From an uncultured Lachnospiraceae bacterium (GTDB taxonomy: Bacteria; Bacillota; Clostridia; Lachnospirales; Lachnospiraceae), in contig CAJUJM010000048.1 of NCBI GenBank assembly GCA_910586755.1, positions 12,722 to 76,721 of the forward strand: a DNA stretch of 64,000 bases, in the 5' to 3' direction. Positions 54,276-62,292 of the stretch are shown here, in pieces (position 1 is the stretch's first letter; every line of letters starts with the position of its first letter). The notes below the pieces were generated by a model. The model was not told the origin of the DNA. It searched no databases and saw only the letters and a list, made by a program, of their open reading frames with translations. The translations under genes and the position numbers were made by a program.

Positions 54276-55786
54276 AATCCAAATATTTCTTCACGCAATT
54301 TTCCATTTCCAAGCAATGCCATATAACGCCGGAAAGTTACTCTTGCCTTGTTATTTTTTTCTTCCTTTTTTATCATATCCCAATTTGTTTTTAACCGGCG
54401 GCGTGGCGGCGTACCAAAATAATGCAGCCCCACATGTTCATATTCCGCTCCTTCCGGCACAAAGACTACGCTTCCCGCCTCTTCCATCACAGGATTATGT
54501 AACATTTCATCATAAAGTTTCCACAAGGTCAAAAATCGTCTGTCATTTAAATGCTCTATTGTCTCCTTAAAAAAATCCGAAAAACAATATATCCGATAAT
54601 AATTTTCATCTGCGTATTCCATCAAATCCAAAATCCAGTACAAAGGATTCCCGGAGACATCCCCGGATTCCATAAGCATATCAAAACGGCTTTTTAGATC
54701 ACCAAACCAATTCGTTAACTCTTGTGAAAACTGAATATTCTTATCAGCACCCCAAAGTAAAATCATATCATCTGATGCAACTCCAAAAAAGTCCATAGTA
54801 GAAACAGATATTGTTTCCGGCGGGATTTCCTGTTGATACATAATCCTCTTTCTTTTTGCTACATCCTTAACCCGTTCCCATAATTCCCAGAAACCAATAT
54901 CATATACCTCCGAAACAACTTGAAACACATATGCCGGCGCATCCGTCAATGCCGCAAAAAAGCAAATTGCTTCCAGAGCCTTGTTTTCGTACTTTTTACT
55001 GATATCAAGCAACATACCATCCTGCTCATAATAGGAACGCAGCATTTCCACAATAGTGGAAAGCTGTTGTACTCCATTCTGGTCATTTGCCTTACGAAAT
55101 TCATTAACTGCCCTTTTCAATCTCTTTGCAAAGTCAAAAAAATTCAGATTGCCATTTTTTTCATCCTCACCTTCATGCCCTGTCAGTTCATCAAATTCTT
55201 TTTCTAAAGCCTCCGTTCCTTTCAGAACAGCATTAATCTCATAGTACCCGATAAACCCATACAAATCCTCAACAAACCCATACCAATCAACTCTTTCCAA
55301 ATCCATATCCATTTGATCGTGCAAAGCTTCAAACAACGCCCACGGATCATTATTCTTCTGGGGATATTGCGTTTGAAACAGATAATTGATCCAGCCGATA
55401 TACGCCTGCGAAGTTACGATATCTCCGTTCACCATCGCTACGGCCGGTCCATCTGTATACAAGCACTCCAAAACATATGCTGCAACAACAACCTGATGAA
55501 ACTCCCGCCATCCAATCTTTTCACTCCACACATTTCCACTTTTTAAACTAAATCCTGCATTTTCCCAGCAATCATCTTCAAAATAATTATAATAAAAATT
55601 CATTCCGTAATCATGCATGGAAGCTTTTTTAATCGTCACCGCCTTTTTACCGCATAATTGTACCTGTTCCATTTCCATCATTCCACCCATTTGAAACAGT
55701 TTTTCGATGCGATCTCTAAATTCTTCCTTTTTCTCATTCGGTATTCCCGCTCCTGCCTTATGAAACAATGTTGCGAATGTTCCCAT
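54272..55786 (-). CDS. Uncharacterised 504-aa protein paired with an AbiEi-like gene
   Basis: A 504-residue protein with no family I can name. It has no signal peptide and no clear membrane helix. It is acidic and aromatic-rich (YGMNFYYNYFEDDCWENAGF near residue 60; NPLYWILDLMEYADENYYR near 400), mostly predicted alpha-helical, with a basic C-terminus (GTPPRRRLKTNW). It begins one base after the AbiEi-like gene stop and is the third gene of the operon promoted at 56781. It has no nucleotidyltransferase motif, so it is not AbiEii. A toxin or effector role is a hypothesis from operon position only. Confidence 0.75.
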   Translation of the reverse strand: MGTFATLFHKAGAGIPNEKKEEFRDRIEKLFQMGGMMEMEQVQLCGKKAVTIKKASMHDYGMNFYYNYFEDDCWENAGFSLKSGNVWSEKIGWREFHQVVVAAYVLECLYTDGPAVAMVNGDIVTSQAYIGWINYLFQTQYPQKNNDPWALFEALHDQMDMDLERVDWYGFVEDLYGFIGYYEINAVLKGTEALEKEFDELTGHEGEDEKNGNLNFFDFAKRLKRAVNEFRKANDQNGVQQLSTIVEMLRSYYEQDGMLLDISKKYENKALEAICFFAALTDAPAYVFQVVSEVYDIGFWELWERVKDVAKRKRIMYQQEIPPETISVSTMDFFGVASDDMILLWGADKNIQFSQELTNWFGDLKSRFDMLMESGDVSGNPLYWILDLMEYADENYYRIYCFSDFFKETIEHLNDRRFLTLWKLYDEMLHNPVMEEAGSVVFVPEGAEYEHVGLHYFGTPPRRRLKTNWDMIKKEEKNNKARVTFRRYMALLGNGKLREEIFGF

Positions 55787-55787
55787 G

Positions 55788-56381
55788 TCAATTTTCTCCC
55801 CGTATCATATTCTTAATATTCATTTCCTTAAGCAGCTTGCCATATCCTGATATCCGCTCATATTGTACTGTTTGGGCCTCCATATGATTGATAACTTCTA
55901 TTACGGTCGCATCTTTCAAACGTACCATATCACAGAGACTGCGTTCAATATTGTAGATATTATATTTTCCAAATTTCGTCTCTACCTTTTTTATTCCATA
56001 CTGAAAATGACTACTCGAAAAATAGTGTCTTTCTACCGGAAATTTCATTTTTATCACACTGCGGTCTGTCCGTTCCGTTGCAACTGCCAAAACATCCGGT
56101 TCCGATTCCATAAGCCCTTGATAATAACATGCGCTTTTCATGGCTATCACCGCCCGCGGGTCACTCAGACACACTTCAATACATTTATAATCATCCGGTT
56201 TTTTATGCCCGCACTGCGACATCCAATAACAGCCATGACATACCTTCTCAAGATAATTCTCTTCTGTCAAAATTGCTATCTGACGATTAGAAAATCCTTC
56301 ATTCAGTAATTCCTTTGTACTGATATATCCGCCATACTTTCCATATAAATCTTCCAATCTATAATAAGTCGTAATCCTCAT
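55788..56381 (-). CDS. AbiEi-family antitoxin domain protein
   Basis: A 197-residue protein with an N-terminal winged helix (GYISTKELLNEGFSNRQIAIL, about residues 17-37, then LEKVCHGCYWM) and a C-terminal part with the AbiEi-type motif YNIERSLCDMVR near residue 145. AbiEi proteins are the antitoxin and autorepressor of the type IV AbiE system, whose toxin AbiEii is a nucleotidyltransferase. No AbiEii gene is adjacent; the next gene is the unrelated 504-residue protein one base away. It carries several extra cysteines (CHGC, QCGH, CIEVC) that are unusual for the family and could bind metal. Confidence 0.8.
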   Translation of the reverse strand: MRITTYYRLEDLYGKYGGYISTKELLNEGFSNRQIAILTEENYLEKVCHGCYWMSQCGHKKPDDYKCIEVCLSDPRAVIAMKSACYYQGLMESEPDVLAVATERTDRSVIKMKFPVERHYFSSSHFQYGIKKVETKFGKYNIYNIERSLCDMVRLKDATVIEVINHMEAQTVQYERISGYGKLLKEMNIKNMIRGEN

Positions 56382-56390
56382 TATCTTTTT

Positions 56391-56459
56391 TTAATCTTCC
56401 TCTGATTTTGTTTCTTCCAATTCTTTTAAAAGTTTTTGCAGCCACTCTCTGTGTATTTT
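56391..56459 (-). other. In-frame extension after the stop of the small gene
   Basis: The codons after the TGA at 56460-56462 continue in the same frame for 22 sense codons (KIHREWLQKLLKELEETKSEED) to a TAA at 56391. The extension reads as an amphipathic acidic helix. Either the TGA is a recent nonsense change or the extension is reached by readthrough. If it is included, the spacing to the AbiEi-like gene is only 9 bp. Confidence 0.45.
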
Positions 56460-56735
56460 TCAAAGATTTTTAAATTTTGATTCTGCCTGATCATCTAAAT
56501 TCATTTCCGTAATAACAACATCCACATATTCCATGCTTATATCGTCTTTATGAAACCATTCTTTGTCACTGGTAGGATAATTAAAAAATCTACGTCGTCC
56601 ATATATAAAACCATTATCCTTAAGCCATTCCTCTGCTAAGTTCATAGAGGAAAAAAGTCTGACTTCCCCATCAACAGGTTCCATGGTCAAGACTCCCATT
56701 TTCATTTTGGTCAGCTCCACATAATAATACTTCAC
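56460..56735 (-). CDS. Small protein of unknown function, first gene of the AbiEi-like operon
   Basis: A 91-residue protein (102 if translation starts at the ATG at 56768). The GTG at 56735 is preferred because it has the purine-rich RBS ggagagaag seven bases upstream and lies ~40 nt after the predicted transcription start; the ATG would leave a leader of only about 6 nt with no RBS. The sequence is basic in the middle (NGFIYGRRRFFNYPTSDKEWFHKDD) and acidic at the end. No known domain was recognised. It is the first gene downstream of a strong promoter and precedes the AbiEi-like gene, so the two are probably cotranscribed. Confidence 0.6.
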   Translation of the reverse strand: MKYYYVELTKMKMGVLTMEPVDGEVRLFSSMNLAEEWLKDNGFIYGRRRFFNYPTSDKEWFHKDDISMEYVDVVITEMNLDDQAESKFKNL

Positions 56736-56780
56736 TGGTTTTCTTCTCTCCAATCGATAAACATGCATTTTTTATTACAC

Positions 56781-56809
56781 ATAATAGCATTTTTTATGTC
56801 ACATGTCAA
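56781..56809 (-). promoter_or_regulatory. Strong promoter of the AbiEi-like operon
   Basis: Minus strand perfect -35 TTGACA (56804-56809), 17-bp spacer, -10 TATTAT (56781-56786). The predicted start near 56774 lies upstream of the small gene. Confidence 0.7.
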
Positions 56810-56857
56810 TAAATTACTTCGTAAGCATTCTTCCCTACGCGCTGCAAATCCGGCGCG

Positions 56858-57789
56858 TCAAAACGTTTCATAAGTAACGCCCTCGCCTAACAGGGAATCT
56901 GTAAAGGCGAAGGCGTCTTCGTTCTGGACAACCTTATAGCGATCGGTAGCAACACCAAGAATCTGACTATCGCTGTCTCTTAAATTTGCTTTGAATCCGG
57001 GAAACGGGATCTCGTTATAGGTGAGAAGAGGCTTCTGGAGTACCTGCCAGTCAAGCCTATTCTTCCAGAGGTTGTCCATCCTCTTAATGCATGATCCAGT
57101 TTTGCCAACAATAATTCTGCTATATTTTTTTGTATGAAATACCGCCTGCAACCTTTGTAACAAATCCTCTTTAATTTCTTCCAGTCCTATTTGATTTGTT
57201 TCTATTTCTAAACATTTCAAAAATAGCAATTTATCTTCTGCTTTTTCAATATAATTTAGCTGCTCTTTCCATTCATTCCATGCCACTTCATATTCAGGAA
57301 ACTCCAATTCATCGAATGTCTCTGCATATATTATTGTAGATTTTAACTCTTCCAAAAATAGCTTTAATGCCGGCCGTTTAATTTCCTTTTCTTTTCCCGC
57401 AGAAGAAACTTTTATTCCCGGTTTTCTATTTGTAGACAAACATACCTTGTTTTTTGATAATTATTTTTTTCAGCAATCCATGATTGTGCAAGTTCACCCA
57501 ATAATGAATATCTATGACTGCCATCTTCAGAAGTATTATCAATCGAAACAAGGTCGCCAAATGTCAATGTATTGTTTGATCGTGTATGTTTTACTTGAAC
57601 AAATAGCTTTTCTCCACCTTCATAGGTTACCACCACGTCATCCAATCCCAATTTAACATTAGCTTGTAATTCCACACATTTTATATTATTATCGGGATTA
57701 AGCATATCAATAATATATTGTTGTCCAACAGACCACTCATACCAATATGGATCTCCCATCCCTGGTTTTGTTTTTGCTGAATATTTCAT
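56858..57789 (-). pseudogene. Frameshifted nuclease-like gene fused to a DUF932 fragment
   Basis: The first part (57412-57789, 125 codons) looks like the N-terminus of a DUF4297/Cap4-type PD-(D/E)XK nuclease (ELQANVKLGLDDVVVTY, LFVQVKHTRS as the D...QVK motif). It ends at a frameshift; the neighbouring frame continues the sequence naturally (STNRKPGIKV, RPALKLFLEELKS), so adding one T to the TTT at 57440-57442 would restore one protein. At about 57110 the sequence turns into a DUF932 (phage/plasmid-type) fragment: LDWQVLQKPLLTYNEIPFPGFKANLRD, then VATDRYKVVQNEDAFAFTDSLLG, cut off at GVTYETF. It is thus a broken, recombined remnant. Confidence 0.7.
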
Positions 57790-57835
57790 ATAATCCTCTC
57801 CAAGCTAAACAATATTTAAACATCATACTTATATA

Positions 57836-58678
57836 TCACTTTTCCTCAATCAATTTTATCTTTTCCGCCGCTTTAAGAATATTTAACTGATATTCTGCAA
57901 TCTCTTTTAAAATTTGAAATCTTTCTACCTTACTTCTACCCTCACGAATCATTTGTGCATTATGTGTTTCCAAATTAGACAAAACTGTAAGTTCATCTAT
58001 TGAAGCAAAATCTCTTACATTATTCTTTTTTGCCAATTCAGGATTTTCATCCCTCCATGCTTTTGCAGTAAATCCGAATAATGCAACATTCAAAATATCC
58101 GCTTCTTCAGTATATGCCAGCCACTCTAAATTTTCTTTATAATTTTCTGACGGAATCAAGTAATTTTTAACCGCATCTGTTTGAATCAGATAATTGTTTT
58201 TAGACAGAAATCTTTTTGCATCCCACTCAATTTTCTTTGCATCATTCTCCACTTCTTTGAGTCTTTGAAATTCTTTGATCAAATATAGTTTAAAAACAGG
58301 GCTGATCGCTGAAGCAAATTCAAATGCAATATCTTTATGTGCATACGTTCCTCCATATTTTCCACGTTTCACAAATAATCCTATTGCTTCTGTCTTTTCA
58401 ATCCATTCCGAAACACTTAATACAAATGTATGTAAACCTGCTTCGCTTTTAAAGTGGTCGAATTCGACCACTTTAAAAGCAGGATTGTAGATTTGCTCCC
58501 ATGTACCTAAAAATTCCAAAGTTGCTCTGTTTCGCATCCAGTTTTTTACAACATCTGCTCCCCGGGACTCACCAACTTTAGCTTTTGCAATATCAGTAAT
58601 ACAGATATAATCATCAAAATTTTCCTCTGAAACAGTAACGTTAATGTTTTGCACCACAATTACTTTATTTTTTCCCAT
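57836..58678 (-). CDS. KilA-N domain protein
   Basis: A 280-residue protein with an N-terminal KilA-N domain (about residues 20-125: ITDIAKAKVG, NWMRNRATLEFLGTWEQI, AGLHTFVLSVSEWIEKTEAIGL). These are DNA-binding-like modules found in phage, viral and bacterial accessory genes. The rest is helical, ending in a coiled-coil-like stretch (LKEIAEYQLNILKAAEKIKLIEEK). The start at 58678 has RBS gggaggagaagg. The gene contains a perfect 36-bp palindrome at codons 67-78. It is transcribed alone from its own promoter, and function is unknown. Confidence 0.85.
   Translation of the reverse strand: MGKNKVIVVQNINVTVSEENFDDYICITDIAKAKVGESRGADVVKNWMRNRATLEFLGTWEQIYNPAFKVVEFDHFKSEAGLHTFVLSVSEWIEKTEAIGLFVKRGKYGGTYAHKDIAFEFASAISPVFKLYLIKEFQRLKEVENDAKKIEWDAKRFLSKNNYLIQTDAVKNYLIPSENYKENLEWLAYTEEADILNVALFGFTAKAWRDENPELAKKNNVRDFASIDELTVLSNLETHNAQMIREGRSKVERFQILKEIAEYQLNILKAAEKIKLIEEK
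58445..58480. repeat. Perfect 36-bp palindrome inside the KilA-N gene
   Basis: The sequence GCTTTTAAAGTGGTCGAA and its exact reverse complement meet at an EcoRI-type GAATTC centre. Both halves are coding (AFKVVEFDHFKS). A perfect uninterrupted 36-bp palindrome in coding sequence is very unlikely by chance. Confidence 0.9.
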
Positions 58679-58726
58679 CCTTCTCCTCCCATATGGCACT
58701 GATTAAAATCTTATTACTCATATATA

Positions 58727-58755
58727 AGTATAGCATACCATCTTTACTTTTTCAA
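58727..58755 (-). promoter_or_regulatory. Promoter of the KilA-N gene
   Basis: Minus strand -35 TTGAAA (58750-58755), 17-bp spacer, -10 TATACT (58727-58732), about 50 bp before the ATG. Confidence 0.65.
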
Positions 58756-58932
58756 TTAATTTCGAACATAAGTTCTATTTCCATTCTAAAAAATCCATGC
58801 TATTTATAAATTGTGATTCGTTTTAGACCTACCAAATATTTATATAAAATCCAAACAACGTACAATAGGCACTTTATTCGACAACATATATGCCAAAACA
58901 AAGTGCTTATTCCCCTAAAAATCTACTCTCAT

Positions 58933-60672
58933 TTACATAGGCAAACTATTTTCGACACAAAGCGCCCCATACCCCAACTGCGGATTGGGCCAAACATCAT
59001 ACCCGGGAAGCTGCCTGGCTCCGCGGATTAAAAATGCCTTGATTTTCTCCCCATACAAAAAAGGATCCTCCCCTTCCACCACCCCCCATTGGGCCAAAAG
59101 CGCCGCGCTTCCACAGACAAAAGGGGTTGCAAAAGAAGTGCCGGTAACGGGTTCATAACCTCCCTGGCGGCTTGGGGCCATTATCCCTACTCCCGGGGCT
59201 GCAAGATCCGGTTTTATCAGGCCGTTGCGGTTAAATCCCCTGCCGGAAAAGTCTGCATAGGCCTGATAAGAGGCGTCATATGCCCCCACTGTAATCACTC
59301 TGGCAGCTGTGGAAGGAATGGTCAGAGTAATATCCGGGTCCTCGTAGAGAAACCGGGTGGACGGATTTAAAATATTGCGGGAGGGCAGCCACAGATCGTA
59401 GCGCCCGGTAACCACCTTTTCCGCTGTCAGACGGATCCGCCAGATTCCGCTGTCTAAATATTCTCTTTGCGGAAGAAAATCAAAGTAAATCTCCTGGGCC
59501 GTGCTAAACGGACTGGGCTTTCCATAATACAAAAGCACCCGGGTATCCCGGTAAGTCAGGGTATGAGGCCCCAGGCGGCTGTTAATGGGGCCGCTTTCCT
59601 CCCCATTGGGGGTAACAAGGTTGATGGTAAAAATATCTGCGTAATTTTTCCACAGCTGAAGGCCCATGCCGGTCTCATAAGGCGCTACCGAGAGCTCCAC
59701 CTCTGTCTGCCCGCCCGGCTCCACCTGGCCGGATGTATGTCCGCCGCTGCTTCCCTCATTTCCGGTTCCCACCACAACCGTGGTCTTTCCGTAACCGGAA
59801 ATATCGCTTAAAAAGGTTTCCAAAAGGCTGGTTCCGTCATGGGAGCCGTAGGTATTGCCGAAGCTCAGGTTAATCACAATGGGAGCCGAAAGCTCCACCC
59901 CTTTTTTTACCGCGTAATTAAGAGCCCGCATCAGCTCTGTGGTTCTCGGAAAGCCTTCTCTGGCCGGTGTTCCAAGCTTTACGATCAAAAGACTGCTTTC
60001 ATAAGCCACTCCCCGGTATTGTCCGTCCCCTGCCCTGCCGTTTCCCGCCGCAATTCCGGCTACCGCTGTCCCGTGGCCGCTTAAATCAGCAGACGGAACA
60101 ATGGTTCTGGCCGCCTCTCTTCCCGAGATCCGGTAAGCCTCCAGAGCCTCATTGATTTCCTCTTCCGAAAATATCCGATTTAAATCCTGATCCCACAGTT
60201 CCAGAATCCGGGTGGTTCCGTCAGGATTTATAAAATCCGGATGAAGGTAATCAATACCGGAATCAATTACCGCCACAATCACTCCTTTTCCTGTAAGATT
60301 TAAAAGGCCGGAATAGAAGGCCGGCCGGCCAGGTCCTCCGGTCTGCACCGCCCCCAGGCAGGAGGCGCTCTTTCCCTGATTCAAAGAAAAAAACAGCCGT
60401 TTGGGCTTTTCTACATACTCGATTTGAGGCAGGCTGCTGACCGCTTCCACCTGATCCTCCGGCGCTGTCAGAATTGCATAGCCATTTAACAGCTCCTCCC
60501 GCTTTATCCCCAATGCGTCAAGGGAACTTAAATCCCCGCTGTACCGGACAATCAGCTCCCACGTTTTTTGAATAAAGTTATACCCAGTCTGAAGGGATTG
60601 GGATTGTTCAAAATCTTCCGGCGACGCATCCAGGGCCAGATTTAAAAGATTTTCCAGCTTTTGATCCTGCAT
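58933..60672 (-). CDS. S8 family (subtilisin-like) peptidase
   Basis: A 579-residue serine protease. The catalytic triad is complete: Asp137 in VIDSGID, His200 in DLSGHGTAVAG and the Ser in PVTGTSFATPF near residue 520. Asn of the oxyanion hole is in VVVGTGNEG. There is an N-terminal ~100-residue prodomain-like region (MQDQKLENLLNLALDAS...) but no secretion signal. Such signal-less S8 proteases resemble the Csp proteases of spore-forming clostridia, which act on germination proteins; that role is inferred. It is monocistronic. Confidence 0.9.
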   Translation of the reverse strand: MQDQKLENLLNLALDASPEDFEQSQSLQTGYNFIQKTWELIVRYSGDLSSLDALGIKREELLNGYAILTAPEDQVEAVSSLPQIEYVEKPKRLFFSLNQGKSASCLGAVQTGGPGRPAFYSGLLNLTGKGVIVAVIDSGIDYLHPDFINPDGTTRILELWDQDLNRIFSEEEINEALEAYRISGREAARTIVPSADLSGHGTAVAGIAAGNGRAGDGQYRGVAYESSLLIVKLGTPAREGFPRTTELMRALNYAVKKGVELSAPIVINLSFGNTYGSHDGTSLLETFLSDISGYGKTTVVVGTGNEGSSGGHTSGQVEPGGQTEVELSVAPYETGMGLQLWKNYADIFTINLVTPNGEESGPINSRLGPHTLTYRDTRVLLYYGKPSPFSTAQEIYFDFLPQREYLDSGIWRIRLTAEKVVTGRYDLWLPSRNILNPSTRFLYEDPDITLTIPSTAARVITVGAYDASYQAYADFSGRGFNRNGLIKPDLAAPGVGIMAPSRQGGYEPVTGTSFATPFVCGSAALLAQWGVVEGEDPFLYGEKIKAFLIRGARQLPGYDVWPNPQLGYGALCVENSLPM

Positions 60673-60767
60673 AATTCCTCCCGCCGCTTTTTGTCAGTTT
60701 ATGCCCCGGACGGGAAGGTTATGATAAACTCCATATTGGAACCGCCTGACCTAATCCTAAAATACCG

Positions 60768-60811
60768 AAAGGTCATGTCCATTCATGCAAGCATGACGGA
60801 CATGACCTTTT
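60768..60811 (-). terminator. Hairpin downstream of the AraC-GNAT operon
   Basis: Outer stem AAAGGTCATGTCC / GGACATGACCTTT encloses a nested TCATGC/GCATGA helix. It lies 11 bp past the GNAT stop, and its outer arm resembles the hairpin at 31664-31714. The T-tract is weak. Confidence 0.6.
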
Positions 60812-60821
60812 GACCCCGGTG

Positions 60822-61265
60822 TTATGTATCAATTCTATTTAATACATGAATATTTTTGTTTCTATATACTAAATCGTGTCTTTCTGCAAATCCGATACTC
60901 TCCCAAAAACCATTTCCTGTATCGTTCTTTTTAAAGGCAACCAGTGCTACTTTATTTATGCCTTCTTCATCCAAAGCAGACATGGCGCAATCAACAAGCC
61001 TTTTCGCGATTCCCTGATTTCTGTAAGCTGGCAAAACAGCGATATGATATATATATCCCCGCCTTCCATCATGGCCAGACATAATTACTCCAATTATTGT
61101 GCCATTATCCTCTGCTACAAAATTTGATACTGGGTTACGTTTTAAATACTTTTCAATACCTTCTCTGCTGTCATCTGTTGAATTTAATCCCATTCCCGGA
61201 GTATTCATCCATAGGTTATATACTGCATCATAATCTGCTATTGACATTACCCTGATATCTATCAT
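60822..61265 (-). CDS. GNAT family N-acetyltransferase
   Basis: A 147-residue acetyltransferase. The acetyl-CoA pyrophosphate-binding motif is VLPAYRNQGIAKRLV (RxxGxA-type, near residue 85), with HIAV just before it and the late KNDTGNGFWESIGF. Substrate unknown. The start at 61265 overlaps the end of the preceding AraC/GyrI-like gene; a longer reading from 61307 lies inside that gene. The pair is probably cotranscribed. Confidence 0.87.
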   Translation of the reverse strand: MIDIRVMSIADYDAVYNLWMNTPGMGLNSTDDSREGIEKYLKRNPVSNFVAEDNGTIIGVIMSGHDGRRGYIYHIAVLPAYRNQGIAKRLVDCAMSALDEEGINKVALVAFKKNDTGNGFWESIGFAERHDLVYRNKNIHVLNRIDT

Positions 61266-61276
61266 TTTAACCACCG

Positions 61277-62128
61277 CTACCCCTTTTTCTTCGCTACCGG
61301 TATCCATACCTCATATTGTGCGTTCTGTGGGTCTGGATTTAAGTAAACCTCAATATCCGGAGCGTTGGCATATTCATATCCCGAGGCAGGAAGCCACTCT
61401 GTTATAATCCGCTGCTCCAGTTCCTGTACAGACTGATTTGTCCCTGTACCGGAAAAGATCGCCCAGGTAGATGCAGGAACCGTATATTCTTCGAACTCAC
61501 CGCTTGTTTTTGTACTGGAAACGGCAATAAAATATTTCCATTGTTCTTCATCATTGCAGGTGCTTACGCCCAAAAGTCCCATTGGCGGCGTATCCATCAT
61601 TGCTGCCAATTTCTGTATTGTTCCATTTACAGACGCCTCCTGCCACATTGTCGGCACCACCATAAAATTATTCTCAATTTCCTTATCAAGGGGTGCAGAT
61701 ACGCCAATAATGCGGAATGCTTCTTTTGTTTCGATTCTATAATTCATTTCTGTCGCTCCTTTCACAGCAATTCTGAACACAATAGGGGAAAAAGATTTTA
61801 CAGATACGCCCGCAGTCTTAACGGACGATGGGGCTATCCCGTGAAAAGCCTGGAATGCCCTGTTAAATGCAGTGGGGGAATGGTAGCCGTACTTCTCTGC
61901 AATATCAATAATCCGTTCATCTCCGCCCTGCAGGTCTACCGCTGCCAAAGACATTTTTCTTCTTCGGATATACTCTGCCAGAGTGATGCCCGCCATATAA
62001 GTAAACATCCGCTGATAGTGATAGGCGGAGCAGCAGGCAATCCGCCCAAGCTGTTCATAGTCAATTTCGCCTGTTAAATGTTCCTCAATATAGTTCATGC
62101 TTTGGTTTAATCTGTGAACCCATTCCAT
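61277..62128 (-). CDS. AraC family regulator with GyrI-like effector domain
   Basis: A 283-residue regulator. The N-terminal double helix-turn-helix (LGRIACCSAYHYQRMFTYMAGITLAEYIRRRKMS; KYGYHSPTAFNRAFQAFHGIAPS) is of the AraC/XylS type. The C-terminal ~150 residues (KEAFRIIGVSAPLDKEIENNF, WAIFSGTGTNQS, TEWLPASGYEYANAPDIEVY) are a GyrI/Rob-like small-molecule-binding domain. This architecture often responds to xenobiotics or cationic compounds. The GNAT gene downstream overlaps it. Confidence 0.92.
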   Translation of the reverse strand: MEWVHRLNQSMNYIEEHLTGEIDYEQLGRIACCSAYHYQRMFTYMAGITLAEYIRRRKMSLAAVDLQGGDERIIDIAEKYGYHSPTAFNRAFQAFHGIAPSSVKTAGVSVKSFSPIVFRIAVKGATEMNYRIETKEAFRIIGVSAPLDKEIENNFMVVPTMWQEASVNGTIQKLAAMMDTPPMGLLGVSTCNDEEQWKYFIAVSSTKTSGEFEEYTVPASTWAIFSGTGTNQSVQELEQRIITEWLPASGYEYANAPDIEVYLNPDPQNAQYEVWIPVAKKKG

Positions 62129-62241
62129 TCGATACCTCCTCGTACATAGTTTCCTTTACAGACATAAATTTATCGCTTATCTCATATTATACAGCTTATT
62201 CTTAAATTTTTCCTCTCTATCCCTGCACAAAAAAGAGAGGC

Positions 62242-62283
62242 AAAAAGCCCCGCCAGATTTTGATTATATCCGGCAGGGCTTTC
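62242..62283 (-). terminator. Terminator of the suf pair
   Basis: Minus strand stem AAAGCCCTGCCGGA / TCTGGCGGGGCTTT with an 11-nt loop (one G-T/C mismatch pair), followed by TTGCC. It lies 10 bp past the sufBD-like stop. Confidence 0.8.
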
Positions 62284-62292
62284 CTGTAATCA

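Noticed and set aside
58679..58932. Gap between the KilA-N and S8 peptidase genes.
   Set aside because: Apart from the KilA-N promoter no gene, repeat or structure was seen.
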